Made by a program: the position numbers and the translations under genes. DNA of 64,000 nt from Taeniopygia guttata. Lineage: Eukaryota > Chordata > Aves > Passeriformes > Estrildidae. Under the pieces are notes generated by a model. That model did no database searches, was not told the DNA's origin, and was given only the letters and a program-made list of their open reading frames with translations. Numbering within the stretch: position 1 is the stretch's first letter; every line of letters starts with the position of its first letter. The stretch covers positions 23,771,501 through 23,835,500 of the forward strand of contig NC_133032.1 in the NCBI RefSeq assembly GCF_048771995.1, given 5' to 3'. This document shows positions 22,601 to 35,700 of the stretch, piece after piece.

Positions 22601-25600
22601 CATGGGTTTAGTTTGTGGCTAACATATGGCTCCAGTTTTTGATGCTGTATTGGATATACAGTTGATACACTTGCTACTGCCTTGATGAGTGAGACACTGT
22701 GAATTCACAGAGAGAAAAGTTTAATATATATGCAGATCTCATTTTAGAGAACTGTTAACAGTTTTAGAAATTAAAAGCTCTTTCTATTGAAACTGCTTGT
22801 AATACAGCAATAATAAACAAGCTTCTGTAGTTTTGGATTTCTAGTAAAGTTCTGAGTTTCTGGTCTATGTTTACTATTTGGATTGTAAGTTTTGTTTATT
22901 GTAGTATCAGAGTTTTAATATGGTTTTAAAAAAAACATGAAAAAATGTAATTTAACTTTGATCATTAAACTATGTTTTAATGACCGCAAAAGCAAACTAT
23001 TGTTGTCATCTCTGTTCATTATTTTTGGAACATGTAAGTTAAAACTTCCAGCAGAAAAGCTGGCTTCCCTGCTCAAGTTAACATGTTTAACAAGGCTGTT
23101 CCTGTCACATTCACAAAACATTTGGCATGAACACTGGTATAGCTGACTGAATTGCAGATTTAGTAATTTAGGATCTTCCTTGAGTTTTGGTTTCGATATT
23201 ACTCATATGGACAAGAAGCATCTTTTTTGTACCTGCATTGTTTTCATAATTTTCCTTACATTTCATTATTTTAGTCAAGAGGAAACTCTGATCAGGTATC
23301 ATGTCCCATTCTTGCTCTCCTAAGGTGATGGGGGAGGAAACATTTAAACTGCATTATTAAATGGTTTATGCAGATCATATTGGGTTTTGAAGAAGTAAAT
23401 AGTTTTATTCCTGTAAATAGGCTTTGTGTTCACATGAGTTTGTCACACGTGTTCCAAACTTCAAGAAGGGTTATCTTTACAATTCTAGCAAGAGAGATTT
23501 CATCAAAAAAGGATGCCAGTACCACTTGTTAAGCACCAAGGCCATAGACAGAGCCTGCTCTGGCTCTCATATTGATTGCAGCTTAGAACAGAGTCAGGAG
23601 CAGGGGACGTTTATTTCCAAACTGCAGTTTCAAGCATCGAGTGGTGTCCTTTTGTTCAATAAGCCTAGCAAAGTAACAAGAAAAACAAAAATGCCTCCCA
23701 CACAAAAGCTTTTAAACCTCCTCCAGAGAAGAGGGAAGGAAGCAGATCATGAGGAAGGGCAGGAACAGCCCTGAGGTGTGGGTAGACAGCAAAGCTTGTT
23801 TGTCTCACGTTCTGGTCAAAGCTCCTGTGCAGAATTGCTGCTGCTGCTCTTTCCTGTGTTGCCAGCAGGTACTCAGTAATCCAGCATGAGACACACATCC
23901 CTGTTAATGTGCTTTGCTTGCGGTCTTGGTATCATTTTTCTGTTTAATCAGAATAAAAACTGTTGGAGATCCTGGAAGCCCTTCCATGGAGGCAGAGTTC
24001 CTTTGGACTCATTGGTCCTTTGACTGGCTGTCTTTGCCTTCTTTAAAAATGATATCAAGCTTCAGTGAAGGAGTCACATGCCCTTTCAGAGAGGACACTG
24101 TAAATACAACATGCTGGTGAATCACATGGTAGTTTTAGGGATTTGCTCTCCTCTGATACCCGTTCCCAGAGCCTTTGCATTTTGGGTCACTGGAAATAGA
24201 TTGTTTTGTAGTTTGTATCCACTTGGCAACAGGAAATTGCAGCTCTTCAAGCAGCTCTTGAATCTTAAGAATCTTGTGATCCTGTGTCTCTCCTGAGTCA
24301 TTCAAGTGTTTTGATGCAGTTTTAAACTCCAGTGGGGGATGCTGCTTATTCTTGCTGATTTTGTTTTGTTTTCTTTATTTTGGTCTGTGCAACCTTTGGT
24401 TTTATTAGTGACTTGAGTCAAGTCTGCAATGACAGCTGTTGACTGACTTCCAACTTGGAAGCTCGTAACTACTTATACTTATCTAGGATTGCACAAAATA
24501 TGGACCATTGCTTTTATCTGTAACTATGATTTTTTTTTTTTTCTGGTGTTATAAAAGTTTGTTTATACTATGGAAAATCCTATCTTGGTGAGGGGGTGTA
24601 ATATTGTGTAAGCCATGTCATGAAGAGTTCAAAATATGTGTTGAAAATGGCCTCATTGAAAATGTAGCTATTAAGTGAAACACAAATTAAAAAGCAGCCT
24701 GCTGACAATTGGACTAGTGGTGCAAAAACAGTTGTTTTACTTGCAGCTATCTTACTCATGCTATGGTTTCATAGAAGCAGTTACAATGAATCTTAAGGGG
24801 TGTGTAGAATGAAGCAGCTAGATTCTCAAGGCTGAGTGGACAGTTTACAGGTATGATTGATATGGCAACAGTTCAGGGATAACCTTTACTGAAAAAAAAG
24901 TAATGTTTGGGAGCAATTTCTGTGTGAGAAGACTCTCAGAAAGATGAAGAATTCTGCATATTTGGTATGTTGTCCTAGGTTTTAATCGAGAAGACAACAC
25001 TTGAGGATTTCCTTTCTGTTTCAGCAGCTGGGAGTCTGTTTTAAAGACTGCAGTAATTACAGCTTTAGTTCCAGGCTCTGCACTAAGTGATTTTAATTTT
25101 TTTTCTAGAATTAAGTGACTTTAATCTATAATGTGTGTTTCCAAAGGTTGTAGTCTCTAGACTTATTATTCTTGCTAAGTTACTTAAATAAAAAGTTTGA
25201 TCACTTTGCTTGCAGTAGAACAGAAACCCACAAATAGTTAATGTCTAACTTGGAGTTATTTTTCATAGAAAATATTAGCATTTTTAATAAGGTATATGTA
25301 TTTTAATGAAAAAAGCAGAAAAGCCTTTTGAATTTAAATTTGCCATTCATTTAATCTACAATGGTGGTGTGAATCTTCAGTTTTCTCTAGATGACTGAAT
25401 TTCATTAGGTGCAGTCTAAAAATAAAAAGGGAAATTTCTAACAGTTCATCCTGGCAACAGTGGGGCCACAGAAAATAACTCTGTGTTCTGTTTTTCTCCC
25501 TATGCATTATTGTGGTCTGTGTCAGGTGCTGTTATAATGCAGTTACAAGTGACTTGCAATAGTTAATGGAAGAGTAATGAGAGCCCTTAAAATTATACTG

Positions 25601-26178
25601 AATTTTTAGGACCTAAATAAAGGTATACATAGAAAACTTTTTACAGTGTTTGAAACTCTGTGGCTGTACCAACTAAGGTGAGTTTAAGAGAGGAGGAAAG
25701 GATTCCGTTTCTTCAATACCCAGGAATAATGGAAAACAAAGTTTTGTAATTTTTTTCATATGTAGTGTTGACAAAGTCTTTCCCATATGAGATGAGGAAT
25801 ATTGCAGTGTAATTATTTTTGGTGTTTTTCAAAACTAGTTACATAAGTTAATTTTCATGCTAAAGATTCTTACTGATTTTTCTGGACAAGAAATTACTAC
25901 ATATTTTTACACTATTACGCTGTGTTCACGCTGGTTTGTTTTTTTTTTCTCCGTAAGAAAGTCCCTGTAGAAAGGAAATAGGAGCCAACTCTAAATCTAA
26001 AATAAGGACTAAACAGCTTTTCATTTGCCTTTCTACCCTTTGAGATGCCAGAAGCAATTTCCTCTTGAAGCTGACTTCCTTTCTGGAAGTGATTTTCATC
26101 TCCAACCATGTTGAGGCTCTTTTCTCATTCTTTCATTCTGACTAAGTTGCTTTTTTCCTGTCTGACTTTCTACTGCAG
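19641..26178. other. BOLL-RFTN2 intergenic region; no gene recognised
   Basis: About 6.5 kb of AT-rich DNA with scattered stops on both strands. The longest open frames (116 codons at 23424-23774 on +, 77 on - at 23665-23898) match nothing I know and overlap each other antisense. In human the intronless MARS2 gene (593 aa) sits between BOLL and RFTN2; no frame of that size or character is here. Confidence 0.7.
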
Positions 26179-26194
26179 TTGGGAACTTCTGGAG
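26179..26194 (+). other. RFTN2: Candidate 3' end of an RFTN2 5' UTR exon (or 16-nt micro-exon)
   Basis: A consensus donor gtaagtaa begins at 26195. A good acceptor (tttctactgcag) ends at 26178, so this may be a micro-exon or the tail of a longer first exon. With the acceptor at 26642 it would remove a 448-base intron ahead of the start codon. Inferred only from splice signals. Confidence 0.4.
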
Positions 26195-26642
26195 GTAAGT
26201 AATGACAGACAAGTTTCTTTCTAACTTTCTTTTTCAGTTCTTCTTCCCCCCTCGCCCCCCCCTCACCCAGTCAGTCCAGAAGGACAAACAAAGCACTATT
26301 GGTGTCCTCTGCAAGAGAGCACTGATAGGGGCTGGCTGTAAATTGACGTGGCATGGAAAATCTCTGGTAGTTGGGAGCAGCTCTAGTGTTGCTGCGAAAT
26401 CAAGCCTACTCTTAACCAAGTTTGTAGCTTGAAATCATCACAAGCTTTCTGCTTCTATATTAAAAATGAATGGAAAGTACCTTTGCTTTTTGGTCTGGGA
26501 ACTGGGCTTTTTCTCTGTTTGGATTTACAGCTAATGGGAAAAAAAAACCGAGGGGAATTATTTGGTTCCTTTTTTTCCCTCTAGTAAGAGCGACAGATCT
26601 TGCTGCTCCCCCCACCTTTTCCTGTGACTTAATCATTTGCAG

Positions 26643-26789
26643 ATCTTGCCATGGGGTGCGGACTGAGAAAGCTGGAAGACCCAGATGATAGCAGCCCTGG
26701 AAAAATCTTTTCTACACTGAAGAGACCACAAGTTGAAACAAAGACGGATTCTGCTTATGAATATGTATTGCTGGATTTTACCTTAGAAG
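26643..26789 (+). CDS. RFTN2: RFTN2 exon with start codon (ATG at 26651)
   Basis: From 26651 encodes MGCGLRKLEDPDDSSPGKIF, then residues to 46 ending LLDFTLE plus one base. The 5' border is inferred: a branch-point-like tgactta and C/T tract lead to ttgcag at 26637-26642, eight bases before the ATG. Donor gtattt at 26790. Confidence 0.92.
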
Positions 26790-29700
26790 GTATTTTTTTA
26801 ATGCTGTATCTTTACTATTTTGAAGTAAGAAGGAACAGGATTTAACTTAGTTTTGTCTTGTTTGATTTACAGTAAATCTTAGGCACTTTTATCAAAGCTA
26901 GCCAAAATGTAAGACTTTTATTTTGAAACACAAATCATGACGAAGGTTCTTACTTGTATAAAATTACAATGGAAACTGCTGAAGTATTTTTAACAACCAA
27001 AACCTCCAAATTATACAACTGTCCTTGTTATTGAATAATGGTTGTCTGAATTCAGTGTGACGGTTCAGAAAATACACTGTGCCTGAGCCTTAATTGAATA
27101 ACAATTTTTTAAATGCCCTCAACTTCCGAAAACAGGCTGTCATTGTCCTTGTTACTTTATGCAGAAGTAAGTCTGTTCCTTAGTTGTATATCGGGAGTAA
27201 CTTCCCCTCTTATGCCCACCGCAGTCTCTTGGTAGAAGTTTCTGTTATAAGAGTCTGAGTTCTGTCTTACGTTTTTTCCCAAATGCTTTACTTGTAGTTG
27301 TTGAATAGTCTTTTGAAATTGTGACTGAAATGAAACAAAATCTGTATGCATAGCTAGAGGCAGACAGTGCTCTGTGGGATACTTCCTTCCCGAGGGTGTC
27401 CCATCTCTAACAGAGCAACTCCCTGTTCCACAAAGTTGAAAACATAAACAAGCCCAGATGGCTGCCCTCAGAGCACAGGCAGCTCAGTTTTACAGTCACT
27501 TCATAGTAACTTGCATTTCGTACCAACCCAGTCTACTGGAAATGCTTAAAAACAAGGATTTGAAGAAAATGCTGTTAATAAAAGGGTTGGATAAAGGGAA
27601 ACAGTGTAAGTGCAGGTCTTACTGCAATTACAGGAACATTTTCATAAACAAAATGTGGTTTCTGATTAATTTTAACTGTATTATATTTTTATTTAAAATA
27701 CAGGAGTCTTTCCATTAAAAAATGTAACATACTAATAGAAGATATATTCTGGTAGGTTATATAGTACTGGAAATCTAACTTTGTTCTGTTTATTTACACA
27801 AAAAGTTTCTCACTGGCTTTTTCCTTTTGAAGAAACAAAGCTGTTGAGTAAGTAGTGGTAAGATATTGGAAATAAAGTTAGGCTGCCTAATGCATACATG
27901 GATTATTTACTGATATAGGAAGGATAAATTTTTTGGAAACTGGAGAGCATTCAGTGTTCTTAAGTAGCCTCTGTTCCAGAGAGTTTTGCTGTGTATTCAA
28001 GTTACAATTTCTAATAGTGTTTTATAAATTGTTTTAAAAGTGGTTGTGACCTTTTAAGTAAAAGCCCATCAAACAAGTGCAATTAAAGGTGTATCTCTGT
28101 TTTAATAACCTAACAGTACAGCAGTAAAGATTCATTTTTCTGTTGTTTTGTCTGATAAGCAGAATTGCTTTGCTTCGGTGGAATTATGAATGTTAAATAA
28201 CAGATCAGTTTCAGATAGTTGCCTCACTCTTCTTTAGGTTTCTCACTGGCAGTAAGGGGATTTGTAAACAAAGGTATCTTTCTGTTGGATGGTTCTAGAT
28301 ATATGTATATAACCTCAAAATACTTTTTTTTTGAAGTCTATTTTTAGAGCTAAGATGAATGCAGAAAAAGAGCATGGTGCATATATATGCTGTCTTGGAG
28401 GCATTTTTCAATTCTGAGTGTTTTGCAAATGAGGGGATTGGCTCAAGTACTGTGGAGAATATACTGAGCTTTTTTCTTTCTCCTTCAGCCAGCTTGCTCC
28501 TGTACTTGTTGCTATTTGAATGTCCTTTGGCTAAATTAAACTGAGAGCCCTTTATAACTTCAGACCAAAGTTTTTGCTCTGCTGTCAAGTTGTGTATTTA
28601 TGGCACTCTTCTGCATAGGAGATTTGTGTGTGCCCGAGTGATTTCTTGCCACTGGATCTTGCACCAAGTAAAACAGAAAATCTTAACTTAATATTTTAAG
28701 CTCTTACAGTAAACCATGTCCTGCACCAAGGTAAAAGTATAGCAAGCATGTATGTGTTGTTTCAATTCAATATGCCTTATTCTGTGCTTTATCAGGTATA
28801 TGCAATGTGAAGTCGAAATGAGCCTGCTGGGGAAACTTTCAGCAGTCCCTGATCTTCTTCCAGGCCATGATGCAGATTAGGTCAACCATGCTGTAGTGTG
28901 AATTTTGCTGGCTGGAGTCGCTGTGCATCTTAACTAGTTATTAGCTGTGCATTGAACCTTGGCTTCTCCCTTCCTGGTTCCCAAAATGCTCCCATCCCTG
29001 GTGTAAAAATTAGCTTTGAAAGCAAGAAAAAGAAAATCATAGCCAATCTTTTATTTTGGTGGAACGGTATAGTACAAAGAAGAGGGAGCACTAGACTCTG
29101 AAGTGTAATTTTGAATGCTGGTCAGTGACTGTAAATTCCAAGGTCTCAGTCATTAGTCTTATCCCAATGACACAAACAGCTGCTGTATTGTGAAGTCAGT
29201 TTAACCAGAAAGTAGAAATAGTTTATATATTTTTACTAAGCAGAGTGCTTATGCTTTTTCCACTATCCTCCTGTTAGGGAAAACAAGAAATATTGATGCA
29301 GCCTACCAAGATGACATGCTGTCAAGTTCTTGTCATTCTGAATACCAGTATGAATATGTATGAAATAGCTCTTTTGTCATCTTCAGTATCCTGCATCTGA
29401 GGCTTACTATGCAGCTGGAAAGTTAGCTGGAATTGTTATTGCTACAGTATTTTGGCTACCTGTTGAGAGCACATCAGGAAGGAAACTTTTTTTATGAAAA
29501 AGGGTTTAAGACATTTATAAAATCAGGGATGTGATGATCATATTGCATCATTCCTGCTTTTTTGGTGTGTAGGTGTGGAGCAGTTATTTCTCAATATATG
29601 TGGCTCCTGGATTTACAGTGAGTGGAATCATGGGATGGAGGTATTGCTAATGACAAAATACCATCTGTTTACAAAATGGTAGCTGTGATACACTGTCTGC

Positions 29701-32700
29701 TTAAAGAAAAAGTGCAACAGCCCTGTCCTTATGACTGAGAGTGACTGACAGTTTAGTGTAATATCTTGAATTTGCTGATTATCAGCAATAAACCATCAAT
29801 ATGTATGTTGCTGATAATTTTTGGTAGTGTGTGTTCCCTGGTATAAATTATTCTGGTTCTTCTTGATGGCTTTTCTGTTAAGGCTCTTACAGTGATAAGC
29901 CAAGCAGGCCACCCTTCCTTTTCCCATTAATAGAAATTGGTATTAAAAAGCATTTGAGTGTTGTAAAATACTAGTTTCTGATAGCTTGTGGGGGTTTTGT
30001 GGTCTTTTTTTAAAGCCCTCGGTAACTGTATGTATGTCAATATCATCCACATTTTATAGTGGGAAAGCAGTATAGAGTCTCTACAGAACAATACTTGTGA
30101 ATCAGCAGAGTTCTAATTCAGTTTATTAGAAAAAAAATATTTGTGCAAACTAAGGAGTCATATCTCTGATTTATGATAGTTTAAACAGTAGGATAGACGA
30201 ACTTAGTGACTTCTGTGTCTTAGGTCCTTAAATTCCTTGCTATTGCCAACCTGCACTATAATGCGGATAGACAAGAGAAGGTAGGGACAAGAAGTTAACA
30301 AAGTGATGAGAAATTTATGTAATTGCATTTATTTTATTTTTTATTTTATAAATTTTTAAAATTACAGAATGAAAGGAGAGTTAGTGTATTTAATTATTTT
30401 CAGTTGTATGGTTTGAAAGGGAATGCTGAGGGCAGCATGTTACAATTGGTATCTTGGAAAAAGTGTTGTGAGATCACTTAGTTTTGATTGAGGTATCTTT
30501 TGATGGAGATGGACACTGATCTTAATGCATAGAAAGTCCTGCAAAGAGGGATCCATCAGTATCCAACAAGATCCAGGCAAATAGGCTGCTTGGAGCAAGG
30601 GTCACCAATAGACCAGCAGATTTCCAGCCAGGCTGTTTTGTTATCAGAGTTCCTAAGTGCAAAGGATGAAAGCTTTGGCAAATCTGTGCTGGCATAATGG
30701 GGTTTCTGCTGCTATTTGTATAAGTATTGATTTCCTGCTTTCTGAAAGCATCTAGAGTTCCAGCTGTACTTAAGAGAAACAGGAATTACTGACCCATCAG
30801 ACTGACTGTAGCAGAACATCTCTGTTACCAGCATGGAATCTTCCTTTTCTCTCTGTAAAAGCTGTGGACCATTCAAAAAAGGTTCTCCAGGAAGTTTTCC
30901 CTTTATCTCTGTAGTTTTCTCTAACAATAATGTATTACCTAGGTGCTACCTATTGATGCAAAATGCCTGCACACACTGAGAGGGACCCTCCTTAGAAATC
31001 AGTGACAGTACAAGCTTACTTAGGTGATGTATAAGTCTCTTGAAAAAAGGAACTGTAACTGTCAAAATGTCAACTGATACTCCACAGATCACTTCTAAGG
31101 GAAAAAAAAAACCCAGAAACAAATCAATTGTTGCAGGTTTAAATATGTTATGTGGGAATTTACCTGAAAACTAGAGTTGAGAGATACTGCATCAGTATGT
31201 TTAAGGCTTTGGCTAGACAACATAGTTGCTTTGTTAAGTTCAGCCCTATTATGTGTTTAGATGTTAACAGAGCTTTTTAAATCAGCTTGGCAGATCTTGA
31301 TCAAACAGAAAATGTTGCCAAGTATGTTAAAAATAGATCGTATTAAGTTGTAAAAATAGGTACTTGAAGTATTTGAATGGTGGTGAATCATCCATGAATC
31401 TGCTTTTTCTTGTATAAATACAACTGTTGGTTTTAATGAATGCCTGGGGACAGGTTTTGTTGGGTTTGCATAAAAGAAACTCACCCAAAATGTTTAGACG
31501 TATACAGTATCACGTGCTTCTCTTCTGCTTTCAATGCTTTTTAGCTTCTTCAAACCCAGAAGTTATCAAGATCAGTTCTGTGTTGGATATAGCATCTCGG
31601 GTGGAAGACTATTACAGCAAAGGCTATGTTGTGGGAGCTGTTCATCCCATCATGCTGCCAATTGCACAGAGAAGGAATTTCCCTGCAAGTCACATGTATC
31701 GAGTGGTACTCTCACGATTAAAGCTAAGGTAACAGTGAAATAACTTGAATACACTGATCCTTTACTGAAGCCATTTGTAAGTGGGCTGCTCAACATTCAT
31801 AACTTACTGATTTGAAATGAGCACCTCAGATTAGCCAGTTAGTAATGTCTTTAATGCTAAGCACACAATAAGCTAACGTTTCCTTTGCCTTAGTAATATC
31901 CTAATAAAAATCCAAAGTGTAATATCATCTGTCTTAGAACTTGCAGCAAATAAAAGATTAACCAAAATACTAGGAGAGTAGCAAGCTGCTTTAAACTGTT
32001 TCATGCCTGCTTTTACTTGGTTTTCAAAACTTTTGTCTTTCCCAGGAAAAAATTACATAGTGCGTGCATTAATTTGTCTGTGATAGTTTGGAGTTTTTCC
32101 TTATTGAGAAGAAAATCATCATTTTGGATCAGAGGTCATACAAAAGCTTAGTTTAGACACTGGGGGAGAGGCACAAGCTTGTTTCTGTTCCAGATCCATG
32201 GTCTTGTTTATTACTCCTGCTTTTACTGCATTAAAATCCCCACTTGATCCTAAAGAATACATACAGAGAAATGTTACCATTCATTAGTTCCTTTTGAATG
32301 CAAAGATTATTACCCCTCATTCTTATTTTGCATAACTAGGAAGTGGATTTCTTACAGCATTAAAAGTTGTGAAGCTTCCCGGTCTCTCCTGAGTCCTTAT
32401 GTGATGCACAAAGGTTCTTGTCTTTATTTGAGGACTGGGAGTATGTGAATTGGAAGCTGCCTCACTGCCACTGCAGTAATATTTTCGTAAAGCATTCATT
32501 TGAGAGAAATTCTCAAACCCTTTGATTAAACAAGCATTGCTGGGAGTATTTGCTGCTCATACTACTTAACCTTATAAATTCATCTGCAAACAAGGTGAAT
32601 GCTGTTCCTGTGAGCAAAAGGTTGAATAAGAAAGCAAAATGCTTGCCCTGGAGCTGAGGTTTCCAAGAGCTGACGCTGTCAGCACACAGCTCCTGCAATT

Positions 32701-35700
32701 TGCCTTATGTCTGTAGATGTAGCATCCTTTGGAAGTTGTTGTTTGAACCTTTAGGCCCTTGAATGGATGAAGGATGAGACTCTGTAGCCTACCTGTGAAA
32801 CTGGGGTATGTTCTAATTTCCTTCCCAGGTGCCATACGTAGGCTGGATTTGTTGTGGGAAATACACCTTCTCCAACTATTGTTTGTAAAGTAAACTTTTA
32901 TATTTGAATGTGTCTAATTGATGTTCTTTTCTAAATGAAATGATTATACAAAGTGTCAAATAAAATCCCATTATATTATTAGAATACCATAAATATTGTC
33001 TGACTAAGAAAAACTGGCTTTAGATGAAACATGAGTACTATTCTGTAACTTTAAATGGAAGTTAGGGTTTGTCACCTTCAATATGAGGGATTCAAACATT
33101 ATTTAACCCTCAGTGTTTTTGCATTGTATTCCTAGCATTTGCCTATACTTTCATTTAACAACTGCAGCTCTGCTTTAGTTACAAAGACTAAGCAGCAGGA
33201 TGTTAAAAGTGTAAAAGGACCATTTCTGTTTGTGGTGTGTTTTGTACAAAACTGAATCTGCTTTGTGCTTACTAAATTTATGGTTTAAATTTGTGTGTTT
33301 TGCATTGGTAGAGATTTTTGCATTTATTTATTACAAAGGCAGAGCTGTTTGTCAGTAAAGCTTAATTTACAAAATATCTCTCTACATGGTCTTCAGATGA
33401 AATTCTTGTTAAATAATAATATTCTTATCCTGGCATTGAAACACATAGTACCTGTCACTTTGTGTAGGAAACAGAACAAAACACCAAAACCCACTGAGCT
33501 CTAAAAAGTATGAAGAAGCATTGTCAGGATTTCGTTCATAACTCTTCCAAAAGAAATTAATTCTATATGCAAGCATTTGCTCAACTTGGCAGCAAACTCC
33601 TGACAAAGACTGCTTTATTCTGTGTTCTAGCCAGAAGCACACAGCACCCAGAGGACAAAGGCACCCCAGGCTGGTGATTGAGGAATGTCCTTTAACATAT
33701 GAAACACTGACAAATGAAGTAGTGAAAGAACTGCTAGAAAAGGTAATGGAGATTTTTTTTAACTTCTCTTCAGATTTTTGTTTCTATTGTGTAAGTTATG
33801 TTTAGTGGTTGTGGTTTTAGTTTTGTGTTTATTTTATAGAAGCTACAAAACTTTTCTCAAAGTGAGAAGAGTTACTTTTTGTATTATAGGACTAAGTATC
33901 CCTGTAAAGCTTTGGAAGTCTTCACTGAAAGCAATGTCAAGCTCAAGCTCAGACTCTCTTTATAAAATACTTGTATAATATGTGAATTTTATGGTTTTTT
34001 TGAGTTAAATACCTAAGAAGAAATGTTCTTTTCATTCTTTACCCAAAAATACAGCATGTATAGGAACTATAATAAATATTTACTTGGCACAGCTTTTGAA
34101 AACATTGTATAGTTACAGTAAACTTATACTGGAATGCAAGTTATGCTTCTAGTTCTTTTTGTGTTTAACTTCCTCTGCAAAATGGAGGACTTGCTAAAGC
34201 AGGAAACTATTGTTATTAAAAGAGTTAGTGATAACTTTTACATTAGTTGCCAAGGAGAGTAGTAGAAGGTAAAGCATATTGGAGATCTTTAATGATCTTT
34301 GAAATTTCATAAGTTGTTTGTATTTTATAAATGGCTTGTTTTGACTTTGTCAGGTGTTTCACATTTAAAATGTGATTACATTAGGCATTTATAATATATA
34401 TACACCTATTCCAGGTTGGTGGTGTAGTGTAGCAGACGAAGAGTAGAAGGAAAAACACACTTGAAATGAGCAATGATCTTGAAGTCTTGGAAGCATATCT
34501 GTCACAGAAGTAGTATGTGAGAGAATAATTTGATTTTAAAATGTTCTCGGTTTTAAAAAGAGCCATTAATCCAGTCAAATCTTAGTATTTTTTTTTTTTA
34601 AGATCTGAAACAATAATAGTGGTTTTCAGCAAAAAGATTATTGTATGGTCTGTTTTTCTGTTGCTTGCTAAATTTAAAACTGTTTTGGCTGTCCTTGAAG
34701 CAGCAGCTCTGTATATATAAGCACAATGATTGGCATATTGTATCATTGCTGTACATAAATAATGGCAGTAGATAGATTGAAGTGTCACTATTGTGGTACT
34801 AAAAAGAGATTTCAGTACCATCAGTTGTTTGATTTTTACTCACTCTGTGGTTTAATAGTTTATGTGAGTAAACTGAATAAAGATCCTTCTCACTCTGCCC
34901 TCACTTAATCCAGTACTTCCCATGTGATATCTTCTTTCTGAGCTGAAGCTCCTGTATTTACCTGTGAGGACTTTACTTCACAGGGGAGCTTGTAGTGCAA
35001 GGTGTCAGTGGGGTCACCTTCCTAAATGGCAGCACTCGCTAACCCAGGAAAAAAATCAGCTCCAGGAACAGACACATCCCACAGGTGGCACAGATGTTAC
35101 AGTTGAGTATTGAGACTTCAGTGCAGAGAAGACAACACTGGCTGAAATAAGAGGATTTTCATTTGCTTCTAGCTCCCTTCTTTCTCTGCTCCTCCACTGT
35201 CCTCAGTAATAACAAAGCTGAGTAGCCTCCAAGGGAACCAGGAGGTAATGACTCATGGCTCTTGGCAGAGATACTTTATAGTACTGGAGGTCAGTATTTT
35301 GAGTCTGACTGGCATCACACATTTAGAGAAATACTATTTATTGCTCTGCTATACTGCTTTTATCAGTACAACACAGTAAAAAAAATACTTTGGGTTTGTT
35401 CTAAATGATTTTGTATATTCTGAAGTCGGTACCAGTGTTGGCCACCTTTCTTGGCCTGACTCCAAAGACATGCTGGAAAACATCCCTTTACTTTGAAGCA
35501 GGGGCAGCATCAAAGACAAGTCACCCTTCTGTAATACAGTGTTAGGCCTTTATGTCCTCAGCAGTTTAGTAAAGTGGTTCATGTATGTACAAGTTTTAAA
35601 GAAGAAAAAGGCCTGTGCAATTCTAAAATGACTTTGCAGCTAAGTTATTGTTCTATTGCAGGTTAATGAAGCTGCTAAAAGAGGAAAGAAGTTTGTGGGA

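Noticed and set aside
23424-23774. 116-codon open frame in the BOLL-RFTN2 interval as a candidate gene or MARS2 remnant
   Set aside because: No similarity to MARS2 motifs or any protein I know; no splice or promoter context; an antisense frame overlaps it. Fits chance.
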